DNA of 64,000 bases from NCBI GenBank assembly GCA_949130485.1, contig OX422205.1, forward strand, positions 3,206,415 to 3,270,414, read 5' to 3'. Numbering within the stretch: position 1 is the first letter of the stretch; every line of letters starts with the position of its first letter. This document shows, in pieces, positions 14,328 through 27,685 of this stretch. Origin of the DNA: Agelas oroides. Its lineage: Eukaryota; Porifera; Demospongiae; Agelasida; Agelasidae. The notes beneath the pieces are model-generated. The model ran no database searches, was not told the origin of the DNA, and saw only the letters and a program-made list of their open reading frames with translations. Both the position numbers and the translations under genes were made by a program.

Positions 14328-17300
14328 TGCAGGAAAGAGCGAGAAAGCAGTTTTCATCATTGTGGGGGTGCTGAGTATCTCGTGAAGGTATGTTTAAGTG
14401 GCTGGAAGGTCGAACAAAGCCATTTTAACCACTGTGGAGGTCCTGTGAAGTTTGTGCAAGCCTGTTGATGTGCGGGAAGGTGCGAGAAAGCCATTTTAAC
14501 CACTGTGGTGGTCATGTGAAGCTCGTGCAAGCCAGTTTAAATGCCAAGGGAGATGAGGAAAGCATATTTTCTCTAGTGTGGAGGTCCTGTGAAACTCGTG
14601 CAGGCCTGTGTAAGTGCCAGGAAAGATGGAGAAACCAGTTTTCACCACTGTGTAGCTCTTGTGAAGCTCGTGCAAGCCTGTTTAAATGCCAGGGAAGATG
14701 AGCAATGCAGATTTTCTCTAGTGTGGAGGTGCTGTGATGCACGTACAGGCCTGTTTATGTGCCAGGAAAGATGGAGAAAGCAGTTTTCACCACTGTGGAG
14801 GTCTTGTGAAGCTCGTGCATGGCTGTTTTTGGTCCAGGAAAGATCGAGAAAGCAATTGTCATCACCGTGGAGATGCTTTGAAGCACGTGCAGGCCTGTTT
14901 GAGGGGAGATGAGGAATGCATATTTTGTCTAGTGTGGAGGTGTTATGATTCACGTACATGCCAGTTTAGGTGCCAGGAAAGATGGAGGAAGCAGTTTTCA
15001 CAACTGTGGAGGTCTTGTGAAGCTAGTGCAAGGCTGTTTCTGGTCCAGGAAAGATCGAGAAAGCAATTTTCATCACCGTAGAGATGCTCTGAAGCACGTG
15101 CAGGCCTGTTTAAGGGGAGATGAGGAATACATATTTTGTCTAGTGTGGAGGCGGTGTGATGCACGTACATGCCAGTTTAGGTGCCAGGAAAGATGGAGAA
15201 AACAGTTTTCACCACTGTGGAGGTCTTGTGAAGCTCGTGCAAGGCTGTTTCTGGTCCAGCAAAGATCGACAAAGCAATTTTCATCATCGTGGAGATGCTT
15301 TGAGTCACGTGCAAGCCTGTTTAAGTGCCAGGAAAGATCGAGAAAGCAATTTTCACGACTGTGGAGGTGTTGTAAAGCTCGTGCTGGCCTGTTTGAGTAC
15401 CAACAAAGATGAAGAACGCATTTTTCACCACTCTGGAGTTCTACTAAACCTCGTCCAAGCCTGTTTAAATGCCAGGGGAGATGAGGAAAGCATATTTACT
15501 CTAGTGTGGAGGTGTTGTGATGCACATACAGGCCTGTTTAGGATGGAAAAGGTGTTTTCACCACTCTGGAGCTCTTGTGAAGCTCGTGCAGGGCTGTTTT
15601 TTGGCCAGGAAAGATTGAGAAAGGAATTTTCACGACTATGGAAGTGCTGTAAAGTTCATGCAGGCCTGTTTAACTATCAGGAAAGATCGAGAAAGCAGTT
15701 TTCATCACTGTGTATGTGCTGGGTAATACGTGCAGGCCTGTTTAAGTGCCGGTACGGTTCGACAAAGCCATTTTAACCACTGTGGAAGTCCTGTGAAGCT
15801 CGTGCAAGCCTGTTTAAATGCCAGGGAAGATGAGGAAAGCAATTTTCTCTAGTGCTGAGTTTCTGTGAAGCACGTGCAGGCCTGTTAAACTGCCAGCAAA
15901 GACGGAGATAGCAGTTTTCACCACTGTGGAGGTGTTGTGAGGCTCGTGCAATCCTGGTTTGGTACCAGGAAAGATCGAGAAAGCAGTTTTCATCACCGTG
16001 GAGGTGCTGTGAAGCACTGTTTAAGTGCCAGAAAAGACGGTGAAAGCAGTTTTCACTATTGTGGAGGTCTGCTGAATCTCGTGTAAGCTTATTTTAGTGC
16101 CGGGAAGCTGAGTAACTCGTGCAGGTATGTTTAAGTGGCTAGAACGTCGGACAGAGCCATTTTAACCGCTGTGGAGGTCCTGTGAAGCTCGTGCAGGCCT
16201 GTTGATGTGCGAGGAAGGTGCGAGAAAGCCATTTCAACCCCTGTGGAGGTCATGTGAAGCTCGTGCAAGCCTGTTTAACTGCCAGGGGAGATGAGGAAAG
16301 CATATTTTGTCTACTGTGGAGGTCCTGTGAAGCTTGTGCAGGCCTGTTAAAGTGCCAGGAAAGATGGAGAAAGACCAGTGTGTAGGTCTTGTGAAACTTG
16401 TGCAAGCCTGTTTATATGCCAAGGGAGACGAGGAAGGCATATTTTCTGTAGTGGGGAGGTGCTATGATGCACGTACAGGCCTGTTTAGGTGCCAGGAATG
16501 ATGGAGAAAGCAGTTTTAGCCACTGTGGAGGTCTTATGAAGCTCGTGCAAGCCTGTTATTTTGTCCAGGAAAGATCGAGAAAGCAATTTTCATCACCGTG
16601 GAGATGCTTTGACACATGCATGCCTGTTAAAGTGCCAGGAAAGATCGAGAAAGCAATTTTCACAACAGTGGAGGTGTTGTAAAGCTCGTGCTGGCCTGTT
16701 TAAATGCCAGGGTAGATGAGGAAAGCATATTTTCTCTAGTGTGGAAAGAGCGAGAAAGGGCTATTAAAGTGCCGGAAAGACGGAGATAGCAGTTTTCACC
16801 ACTGTGGAGGTGTTGTGAAGCTCGTGCAAGTCCATTTCAGTGCCAGGAAAGAGCGAGAAAGCAGTTTTCATCACTGTGGGGGTGCTGAGTAACTCGTGCA
16901 GGTATGTTTAAGTGGCTGGAAGGTCGGACAAAGCCATTTTAACCACTGTGGAGGTCCTGTGAAGCTCCTGTTGATGTGTGGGAAGGTGCAAGAAATCCAT
17001 TTTAACCACTGTGGAGGTCATGTTAAGCTAGTGCAAGCCTGTTAAAGTGCCAGGGGAGATGAAGAAAGCATATTTTCTCTATTGTAGAGGTCCTGTGAAG
17101 CACGTGCAGGCCTGTTTTAAGTGCCAGGGAGATAGCAGTTTTCACCACTGTTGAGGTGTTGTGAGGCTCGTGCACGCCTGGTTTGGTACCAGGAAAGATC
17201 GACAAAGCAATTTTAATCACGGTGGAGGTGCTGTGAAGCACATGCAGGCCCGTTTAAGTATCTGCAAGGACGGGGAAAGCAGTTTCCAACACTATGGAGG

Positions 17301-20300
17301 TGTTGTGAAGCTCGTGCAAGTCCATTTCAGCGCCAGGAAAGAGCGAGAAAGCAGTTTTCATCACTGTGGGGGTGCTGAGTGACTAGTGCAGGTATGTTTA
17401 ATTGGCTGGAAGGTCGGACAAAGCCATTTTAACCACTGTGGAGGTCATGTGAAACTCGTGCAAGCTGCCAGGGGAGATGAGGAAAGCATATTTTCTGTAG
17501 TGTGGAGGTCCTGGGATGCACGTACAAGCCTGTTTAGGTGCCTGGACAGATGGAGAAAGCAGTTTTCACCACTGTGGAGGTCTTGTGAAGCTCGTGCAAG
17601 GCTGTTTTTGGTCCAGGAAAGATCGAGAAAGCAATTTTCATGACCGTGGAGATGCTTTGAATCATGTGCAGGCCTGTTTAAGTGCCAGGAAAGATCGAGA
17701 AAGCAATTTTCATGACTGTGGTGTTGTAAAGCTCGTGCTGGCCTGTTTGAGTACCAGCAAAGATGGAGAACACAGTTTTCACATCTCTGGAGGTCTGGTA
17801 AACCTCGTGCAGGCCAGTTTAAGTGCCAGGAAAGTTCGAGAAAGCAATTTTCACGACTGTAGAGGTGCTGTAAAGCTCGTGCAGGCCTATTTACATATCA
17901 GGAAAGATCGAGAGAACAGTCTTCATCACTGTGTAGGTGCTGAGTATTACGTGCACGCCTGTTTAAGTGCCGGACGGTTCGACAGATCCATTTTAACCAC
18001 TGTGAAAGTCCAGTGAAGCTCGTGCAAGCCTGTTTGAATGCCAGGGAAGATGAGGAAAGGAATTTTCTCTAGTGTTCAGTTCCTGTGAAGCACGTGCAGG
18101 CCTGTTAAAGTGCGAGCAATGACGGAGATATAAGTTTTCACCACTGTGGAGGTGTTGTGAGGCTCGTGCAAGCCTGGTTTGGTACCAGGAAAGATCGAGA
18201 AAGCAGTATTCATCACCGTGGAGGTGCTGTGAAGAACGTGCAGGCCTGTTTAAGTGCCAGAAAAGACGGTGAAAGCAGTTTTCACTACTGTGGAGGTCTG
18301 CTGAAGCTCGTACAAGTTTGTTTTAGCGCCAGGAAAGATCGAGAAAGCAGTTTTGATCACTGTGTAGGTGCTGTGAAGCACGTGCAGGCCTGTTTAAGTA
18401 CCTGCAAGGACGGAGAAAGCAGTTTTCAAGACTATGGAGGTATTGTGAAGCTTGTGCAAGCCCATTTCAGTTCCAGGAAAGAGCGAGAAAGCAGTTTTCA
18501 TCACTGTGGGGGTGCTGAGTAACTTGTGCAGGTATGTTTCAGTGGCTGGAAGGTCGAACAAAGTGATTTTAACCACTGTAGAGGTCCTGTGAATTTCGTG
18601 CAGGCCAGTTGATGTGAGGGAAGGTGCGAGAAAGCCATTTTAACCACTGTGGAGATCCTGTGAAGCTCGTGCAGGTCTGTTTAAGTGCCACGAAAGACGG
18701 AGAAAGCAGTTTTCACCACTGTGTAGGTCTGGTGAAACTCGTGCAAGCCTGTTTAAATGCTAGGGAAGATGAGGAAAGGAATTTTCTCTAGTGTTCAGTT
18801 CCTGTGAAGCATGCGCAGGCCTGTTAAAGTGCGAGCAATGACGGAGATAGCAGCTTTCACCACTGTGGAGGTGTTGTGAGGCTCGTGCAAGCCTGGTTTG
18901 GTACCAGGAAAGATCGAGAAAGCAGTATTCATCACCGTGGAGGTGCTGTGAAGAACGTGCAGGCCTGTTTAAGTGCCAGAAAAGACGGTGAAAGCAGTTT
19001 TCACTACTGTGGAGGTCTGCTGAAGCTCGTGCAAGCTTATTTTAGCGCCAGGAAAGATCGAGAAAGCAGTTTTGATCACTGTGTAGGTGCTGTGAAGCAC
19101 GTGCAGGCCTGTTTAAGTACCTGCAAGGACGGAGAAAGCAGTTTTCAAGACTATGGAGGTATTGTGAAGCTCGTGCAAGCCCATTTCAGTTCCAGGAAAT
19201 AGCGAGAAAGCAGTTTTAATCACTGTTGGGGTGCTGAGTAACTTGTGCAGGTATGTTTCAGTGGCTGGAAGGTCGGACAAAGTGATTTTAACCACTGTAG
19301 AGGTCCTGTGAATTTCGTGCAGGCCTGTTGATGTGCGTGAAGGTGCGAGAAAGCCATTTTAACCACTGTGGAGGTCATGTGAAGCTCGTGCAAGGCTGTT
19401 TAAATGCCAGAGGAGATGAGGAAACCATATTTTCTCTAGTGTGGAGGTCCTGTGAAGCTCGTGCAGGTCTGTTTAAGTGCCACGAAAGACGGAGAAAGCA
19501 GTTTTCACCACTGTGTAGGTCTGGTGAAACTCGTGTAAGCCTGTTTAAATGCCAGGGGAGAAAAGCAAAGCATATTTTCTCTACTGTGGAGGTGATGTGA
19601 TGCACGTAGAAGCCTGTTTAGGTGCCAGGAAGGATGGAAATTGAGTTTTCACCACTCTGGAGGTCTTGTGCAGCTCGTGGAGGGCTGTTTTTGGGCCAGG
19701 AAATTTTCACGACTGTGGAAGTGCTGTAAAGTTCATGCAGGGCTGTTTAAGTGCCAGAAAAGACAGTTTTCACTACTGTGGAGATCTGCTGAAGCTCGTG
19801 CAGGCCTGTTTAAATGCCAGGGGAGATGAGGAAAGCAATTTTCTCTAGTGTGAGTTCCTGTGAAACACGTGCAGGGCTGTTAAAATGCCAGCAAAGACGG
19901 AGATAGCAGTTTTCACCACTGTGGAGGTCTTGTAAAGCTCGTGCAAGCCTGTTTAACTGCCAGAGGAAGGCATATTTTCTGTAGTGTGGAGGTACTATGA
20001 TGCACATACAGGCCTGTTTAGGTGCCAGGAAAGATGGAGAAAGTAGTTTTAACCACTGTGGAGGTCTTGTGAAGCTCGTGCAAGCCATTTTTTGGTCCAG
20101 GAAAGATCAAGAAAGCAATTTTCATCACGGTGGAGATGCTTTGAAGCATGTGCAGGCCTGTTAAAGTGCCAGGAAAGATCAAGAAAGCAATTTTCACGAC
20201 TGTGGGGGTGTTGTAAAACTCGTGCTGGCCTGTTTTAGTACCAGGAAAGGCGTAGAGCGCAGTTATCACCACTCGGGAGGTCTGGTAAATCTCGTGCAAG

Positions 20301-20739
20301 CCTGTTTAAGTGTCAGGAAAGATCAAGAAAGCAATTTTCACGATTGTGGAGGTGCTGTAAAGCTCGTGCAGGCCTGTTTAAGTACCAGGAAAGATCGAGA
20401 AAGCAGTTTTCATCACTGTGTATGTGCTGAGTAATACATGCAGGCCTGCTTAAGTGCCGGGTCAGTTCGACAAAACCATTTTAACCACATTGGAAGTCCT
20501 GTGAAGCCCGTGCAAGCCTGTTTAAATGCCAGGGAAGATGAGGAAAGCAAATTTCTCTAGTGTTGAGTTCCTGTGAAGCACGTGCAGGCCTGTTAAAGTG
20601 TCAGCAAAGACGGAGATAGCAGTTTTCACCACCGTGGAGGTGTTGTGAGGCTCGTGCAAGCCTGGTTTGTTACCAGGAAAGATCGAGAAAGCAATTTTCA
20701 TGACCGTGGAGGTGCCGTGAAGCACATGCAGGCTTGTTT

Positions 20740-21531
20740 AAGTGCCAGGAAAGGTCGAGAAAGCAATTTTCACGACTGTGGAGGTGTTGTAAAGCTCGTG
20801 CTGGCCTGTTTGAGTATGAGGAAAGATGGAGAACGCAGTTATCACCACTCTGGAGGTCTGGTAAACCTCGTGCAAGCCTGTTTAAGTGCCAGGAAAGATC
20901 GAGAAAGCAATTTTCACGACTGTGGAGGTGTTGTAAAGCTCGTGCTGGCCTGTTTGAGTATGAGGAAAGATGGAGAACGCAGTTATCACCACTCTGGAGG
21001 TCTGGTAAACCTCGTGCAAGCCTGTTTAAGTGCCAGGAAAGATCGAGAAAGCAATTTTCACGACTGTGGAGGTGTTGTAAAGCTCGTGCTGGCCTGTTTG
21101 AGTATGAGGAAAGATGGAGAACGCAGTTATCACCACTCTGGAGGTCTGGTAAACCTCGTGCAAGCCTGTTTAAGTGCCAGGAAAGATCGAGAAAGCAATT
21201 TTCACGACTGTGGAGGTGTTGTAAAGCTCATGCTGGCCTGTTTGAGTATGAGGAAAGATGGAGAACGCAGTTATCACCACTCTGGACGTCTGGTAAACCT
21301 CGTGCAAGCCTGTTTAAGTGCCAGGAAAGATCGAGAAAGCAATTTTCACGTCTGTGGAGGTGTTGTAAAGCTCGTGCTGGCCTGTTTGAGTATGAGGAAA
21401 GATGGAGAACGCAGTTATCACCACTCTGGAGGTCTGGTAAACCTCGTGCAAGCCTGTTTAAGTGCCAGGAAAGATCGAGAAAGCAATTTTCACGACTGTG
21501 GAAGTGCTGCAAAGCTCGTGCAGGCTTGTTT
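20740..21531. repeat. 144-bp dimeric higher-order repeat, five copies
   Basis: The word TGAGTATGAGGAAAGATGG starts at 20,811, 20,955, 21,099, 21,243 and 21,387, exactly 144 bp apart, so two monomer types alternate as a dimer. The array ends directly at the CCCTAA spacer. The same five-copy array is at about 25,228-26,019, while the related locus at 6,749 has one dimer only. The 309-aa ORF across it is a by-product of 144 being divisible by three. Confidence 0.93.
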
Positions 21532-22208
21532 AAACCCTAAGTCTGGCCCTAGCACTAACCCTGGTTTGCCTTAACCCTAAAATCCCTAACCCTAATCTCA
21601 TTAACCCTAATCTCCCTAACCCTAATTGAGCCTATGAATGTAATTAAAGCCCCACCGAGGCGGAGTGTTTTTGTCCGCGACATGAATATTAATGAGTTGG
21701 CTTTAACTAGACCTCAGCATTACCCATGAACAACCCTGGGTTCAGTCAGCTGTCCAATGGGAGGGTTAGAGTATGTTGACTCTCATGAACCTCATTATTG
21801 ACCTTCTGTTGAAGCATTGGCAGCTTGGCTTGGGGTGAAAGGAATGGGTAAATGATGTTTATGAGTATGCCCTAAGCCTTTCATGGACTCAAACCCGAAC
21901 AGAACAGGGCTATGAATCTCAGCATCCCTCCTTGGATACTCGTCAATGTTGTTAATGTCCAAATTGAGATCAATGAATCTCATTAAAGCGCATGTAATTC
22001 CGGCTGAAATTCAGGCAATCTCTCCCCTCATGCATATTAATACATTGAATTTAGCTAGCTCTGTGTGTACCCCTAGGCAACATTCCGTTCATTGGTCCTC
22101 AAGAATATGATTAGTGGTGTCATGTTTGTTGTGTGGTAGCACTGGATAGGGTTGACTTGACAAACGTAACGTGGAATATTCATAGTTCAGTTATGTGCAG
22201 CATCTTAA
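21532..22208. repeat. non-satellite spacer with CCCTAA repeats, copy 2
   Basis: This is the second copy of the spacer at 6,892-7,608. It has about 70 bp of CCCTAA-type repeat followed by the same unique sequence, and ends at the same CATCTTAAGTA junction where satellite resumes. It sits inside the left copy of the 4.49-kb duplication. Confidence 0.9.
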
Positions 22209-23197
22209 GTAGCAGGAAAGATCGAGAAAGCAGTTTTCATCACTGTGTATTTGCTGAGTAATACATGCAGGCCTACTTAAGTGCCGGGATGGTTCGACAA
22301 AGCCATTTTAACCACTGTGGAACTCCTGTGAAGCTCGTGGAAGCCGGTTTAAATGCCAGGGAAGATGAGGAAAGCAATTTTCTCTAGTGTTGAGTTCCTG
22401 TGAAGCACGTGCAGGCCTGTTTAAGCGCCAGAAAAGACGGTGAAAGTAGTTTTCACTACTGTGGAGGTCTGCTGAAGCTCGTGCAAGCTTTTTTTTTCTT
22501 GTGCCAGGAAGATCGAGTAAGGAGTAAGCAGTTTTGATCACTGTGTAGGTGCTGTGAAGCATGTGCAGGCCTGTTTAAGTACCTGCAAGGATGGAGAAAG
22601 CAGTTTTCAACACTATGGAGGTGTTGTGAAGCTCGTGCAAGCCCATTTCAGTGCCAGGAAAGAGGGAGAAAGCAGTTTTCATCACTGTGGGGGTGCTGAG
22701 TAACTCGTGCAGGTATGTTTAAGTGGCTGGAAGGTTGGACAAAGCCATTTTAACCACTGTGGAGGTCATGTGAAGCTCGTGCAGGCCTGTTGATGTGCGG
22801 GGAAGGTGCGAGAAGGCCATTTTAACCACGTGGAGGTCATGTGAAGCTCGTGCAAGCCTGTTTAAATGCCAGGGGAGATGAGGAAAGCATATTTTATCTA
22901 GTGTGGAGGTGCTGTGAAGCTCGTGCAGGCCTGTTTAAGTCCCAGGAAAGACTGAGAAAGCAGATTTCACCACTGTGTAGGTCTTGTGAAGCTCGTGCAA
23001 GCCTGTTTAAATGCCAGGGGTGATGAGGAAGGCATATTTTCTGCAGTGTGGAGGTACTATGATGCACGTACAGGCCTGTTTAGGTGCCAGGAAAGATGGA
23101 GAAAGCAGTTTTAACCGCTGAAGAGTTCTTGTGGAGCTTGTGCAAGGCATTTTTTGGTCCAGGAAAGATTGAGAAAGCAATTTTGATCATGGAGCGG

Positions 23198-26100
23198 TTT
23201 TCACCACTGTGTAGGTCTGGTGAAACTCATGCAAGCCTGTTTAAATGCTAGGGAAGATGAGGAAAGGAATTTTCTCTAGTGTTCAGTTCCTGTGAAGCAT
23301 GTGCAGGCCTGTTAAAGTGCGAGCAATGACGGAGATAGCAGCTTTCACCACTGTGGAGGTGTTGTGAGGCTCGTGCAAGCCTGGTTTGGTACCAGGAAAG
23401 ATCGAGAAAGCAGTATTCATCACCGTGGAGGTGCTGTGAAGAACGTGCAGGCCTGTTTAAGTGCCAGAAAAGACGGTGAAAGCAGTTTTCACTACTGTGG
23501 AGGTCTGCTGAAGCTCGTGCAAGCTTATTTTAGCGCCAGGAAAGATCGAGAAAGCAGTTTTGATCACTGTGTAGGTGCTGTGAAGCACGTGCAGGCCTGT
23601 TTAAGTACCTGCAAGGACGGAGAAAGCAGTTTTCAAGACTATGGAGGTATTGTGAAGCTCGTGCAAGCCCATTTCAGTTCCAGGAAATAGCGAGAAAGCA
23701 GTTTTAATCACTGTTGGGGTGCTGAGTAACTTGTGCAGGTATGTTTCAGTGGCTGGAAGGTCGGACAAAGTGATTTTAACCACTGTAGAGGTCCTGTGAA
23801 TTTCGTGCAGGCCTGTTGATGTGCGTGAAGGTGCGAGAAAGCCATTTTAACCACTGTGGAGGTCATGTGAAGCTCGTGCAAGGCTGTTTAAATGCCAGAG
23901 GAGATGAGGAAACCATATTTTCTCTAGTGTGGAGGTCCTGTGAAGCTCGTGCAGGTCTGTTTAAGTGCCACGAAAGACGGAGAAAGCAGTTTTCACCACT
24001 GTGTAGGTCTGGTGAAACTCGTGTAAGCCTGTTTAAATGCCAGGGGAGAAAAGCAAAGCATATTTTCTCTACTGTGGAGGTGATGTGATGCACGTAGAAG
24101 CCTGTTTAGGTGCCAGGAAGGATGGAAATTGAGTTTTCACCACTCTGGAGGTCTTGTGCAGCTCGTGGAGGGCTGTTTTTGGGCCAGGAAATTTTCACGA
24201 CTGTGGAAGTGCTGTAAAGTTCATGCAGGGCTGTTTAAGTGCCAGAAAAGACAGTTTTCACTACTGTGGAGATCTGCTGAAGCTCGTGCAGGCCTGTTTA
24301 AATGCCAGGGGAGATGAGGAAAGCAATTTTCTCTAGTGTGAGTTCCTGTGAAACACGTGCAGGGCTGTTAAAATGCCAGCAAAGACGGAGATAGCAGTTT
24401 TCACCACTGTGGAGGTCTTGTAAAGCTCGTGCAAGCCTGTTTAACTGCCAGAGGAAGGCATATTTTCTGTAGTGTGGAGGTACTATGATGCACATACAGG
24501 CCTGTTTAGGTGCCAGGAAAGATGGAGAAAGTAGTTTTAACCACTGTGGAGGTCTTGTGAAGCTCGTGCAAGCCATTTTTTGGTCCAGGAAAGATCAAGA
24601 AAGCAATTTTCATCACGGTGGAGATGCTTTGAAGCATGTGCAGGCCTGTTAAAGTGCCAGGAAAGATCAAGAAAGCAATTTTCACGACTGTGGGGGTGTT
24701 GTAAAACTCGTGCTGGCCTGTTTTAGTACCAGGAAAGGCGTAGAGCGCAGTTATCACCACTCGGGAGGTCTGGTAAATCTCGTGCAAGCCTGTTTAAGTG
24801 TCAGGAAAGATCAAGAAAGCAATTTTCACGATTGTGGAGGTGCTGTAAAGCTCGTGCAGGCCTGTTTAAGTACCAGGAAAGATCGAGAAAGCAGTTTTCA
24901 TCACTGTGTATGTGCTGAGTAATACATGCAGGCCTGCTTAAGTGCCGGGTCAGTTCGACAAAACCATTTTAACCACATTGGAAGTCCTGTGAAGCCCGTG
25001 CAAGCCTGTTTAAATGCCAGGGAAGATGAGGAAAGCAAATTTCTCTAGTGTTGAGTTCCTGTGAAGCACGTGCAGGCCTGTTAAAGTGTCAGCAAAGACG
25101 GAGATAGCAGTTTTCACCACCGTGGAGGTGTTGTGAGGCTCGTGCAAGCCTGGTTTGTTACCAGGAAAGATCGAGAAAGCAATTTTCATGACCGTGGAGG
25201 TGCTGTGAAGCACATGCAGGCTTGTTTAAGTGCCAGGAAAGGTCGAGAAAGCAATTTTCACGACTGTGGAGGTGTTGTAAAGCTCGTGCTGGCCTGTTTG
25301 AGTATGAGGAAAGATGGAGAACGCAGTTATCACCACTCTGGAGGTCTGGTAAACCTCGTGCAAGCCTGTTTAAGTGCCAGGAAAGATCGAGAAAGCAATT
25401 TTCACGTCTGTGGAGGTGTTGCAAAGCTCGTGCTGGCCTGTTTGAGTATGAGGAAAGATGGAGAACGCAGTTATCACCACTCTGGAGGTCTGGTAAACCT
25501 CGTGCAAGCCTGTTTAAGTGCCAGGAAAGATCGAGAAAGCAATTTTCACGACTGTGGAGGTGTTGTAAAGCTCGTGCTGGCCTGTTTGAGTATGAGGAAA
25601 GATGGAGAACGCAGTTATCACCACTCTGGAGGTCTGGTAAACCTCGTGCAAGCCTGTTTAAGTGCCAGGAAAGATCGAGAAAGCAATTTTCACGACTGTG
25701 GAGGTGTTGTAAAGCTCATGCTGGCCTGTTTGAGTATGAGGAAAGATGGAGAACGCAGTTATCACCACTCTGGACGTCTGGTAAACCTCGTGCAAGCCTG
25801 TTTAAGTGCCAGGAAAGATCGAGAAAGCAATTTTCACGTCTGTGGAGGTGTTGTAAAGCTCGTGCTGGCCTGTTTGAGTATGAGGAAAGATGGAGAACGC
25901 AGTTATCACCACTCTGGAGGTCTGGTAAACCTCGTGCAAGCCTGTTTAAGTGCCAGGAAAGATCGAGAAAGCTATTTTCACGACTGTGGAAGTGCTGCAA
26001 AGCTCGTGCAGGCTTGTTTAAACCCTAAGTCTGGACCTAGCACTAACCCTGGTTTGCCTTAACCCTAAAATCCCTAACCCTAATCTCATTAACCCTAATC

Positions 26101-27685
26101 TCCCTAACCCTAATTGAGCCTATGAATGTAATTAAAGCCCCACCGAGGCGGAGTGTTTTTGTCCGCCACATGAATATTAATGAGTTGGCTTTAACTAGAC
26201 CTCAGCATTACCCATGAACAACCCTGGGTTCAGTCAGCTGTCCAATGGGAGGGTTAGAGTATGTTGACTCTCATGAACCTCATTATTGACCTTCTGTTGA
26301 AGCATTGGCAGCTTGGCTTGGGGTTGAAAGGAATGGGTAAATGATGTTTATGAGTATGCCCTAAGCCTTTCATGGACTCAAACCCGAACAGAACAGGGCT
26401 ATGAATCTCAGCATCCCTCCTTGGATACTCGTCAATGTTGTTAATGTCCAAATTGAGATCAATGAATCTCATTAAAGCGCATGTAATTCCGGCTGAAATT
26501 CAGGCAATCTCTCCCCTCATGCATATTAATACATTGAATTTAGCTAGCTCTGTGTGTACCCCTAGGCAACATTCCGTTCATTGGTCCTCAAGAATATGAT
26601 TAGTGGTGTCATGTTTGTTGTGTGGTAGCACTGGATAGGGTTGACTTGACAAACGTAACGTGGAATATTCATAGTTCAGTTATGTGCAGCATCTTAAGTA
26701 GCAGGAAAGATCGAGAAAGCAGTTTTCATCACTGTGTATTTGCTGAGTAATACATGCAGGCCTACTTAAGTGCCGGGATGGTTCGACAAAGCCATTTTAA
26801 CCACTGTGGAACTCCTGTGAAGCTCGTGGAAGCCGGTTTAAATGCCAGGGAAGATGAGGAAAGCAATTTTCTCTAGTGTTGAGTTCCTGTGAAGCACGTG
26901 CAGGCCTGTTTAAGCGCCAGAAAAGACGGTGAAAGTAGTTTTCACTACTGTGGAGGTCTGCTGAAGCTCGTGCAAGCTTTTTTTTTCTTGTGCCAGGAAG
27001 ATCGAGTAAGGAGTAAGCAGTTTTGATCACTGTGTAGGTGCTGTGAAGCATGTGCAGGCCTGTTTAAGTACCTGCAAGGATGGAGAAAGCAGTTTTCAAC
27101 ACTATGGAGGTGTTGTGAAGCTCGTGCAAGCCCATTTCAGTGCCAGGAAAGAGGGAGAAAGCAGTTTTCATCACTGTGGGGGTGCTGAGTAACTCGTGCA
27201 GGTATGTTTAAGTGGCTGGAAGGTTGGACAAAGCCATTTTAACCACTGTGGAGGTCATGTGAAGCTCGTGCAGGCCTGTTGATGTGCGGGGAAGGTGCAA
27301 GAAGGCCATTTTAACCACGTGGAGGTCATGTGAAGCTCGTGCAAGCCTGTTTAAATGCCAGGGGAGATGAGGAAAGCATATTTTATCTAGTGTGGAGGTG
27401 CTGTGAAGCTCGTGCAGGCCTGTTTAAGTCCCAGGAAAGACTGAGAAAGCAGATTTCACCACTGTGTAGGTCTTGTGAAGCTTGTGCAAGCCTGTTTAAA
27501 TGCCAGGGGTGATGAGGAAGGCATATTTTCTGCAGTGTGGAGGTACTATGATGCACGTACAGGCCTGTTTAGGTGCCAGGAAAGATGGAGAAAGCAGTTT
27601 TAACCGCTGAAGAGTTCTTGTGGAGCTTGTGCAAGGCATTTTTTGGTCCAGGAAAGATTGAGAAAGCAATTTTCATCATGGTGGA
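23198..27685. repeat. 4.49-kb tandem duplication, right copy
   Basis: Near-identical repeat of 18,709-23,197, directly adjoining it. The boundary near 23,190-23,198 lies within monomer sequence, where a GATCATGG word joins the start of the repeated unit. At the right end the homology stops near 27,675-27,685 and ordinary monomers follow. It contains its own five-copy dimer array (25,228-26,019) and spacer. Confidence 0.92.
26020..26697. repeat. non-satellite spacer with CCCTAA repeats, copy 3
   Basis: Third copy of the spacer, almost identical to copy 2 because it lies in the right half of the 4.49-kb tandem duplication. It starts with AAACCCTAAG and ends at the CATCTTAAGTA junction. Confidence 0.9.

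Larger units (their letters stand above)
18709..23197. repeat. 4.49-kb tandem duplication, left copy
   Basis: Landmarks in this segment recur 4,488-4,489 bp to the right (18,876 and 23,364; 20,645 and 25,133; 22,308 and 26,797; 22,841 and 27,330). The duplicated unit contains satellite monomers, the 144-bp dimer array and one CCCTAA spacer. Only scattered substitutions separate the copies, such as near 18,813/23,301 and 20,716/25,204. The duplication is therefore recent, or an assembly duplication. Confidence 0.93.

Noticed and set aside
20645..21574. 309-codon ORF (and the same at 25,133-26,062)
   Set aside because: It lies entirely in the 144-bp dimer array. Overlapping frames are open too, and the ORF runs into the CCCTAA spacer. 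The openness follows from a period divisible by three.
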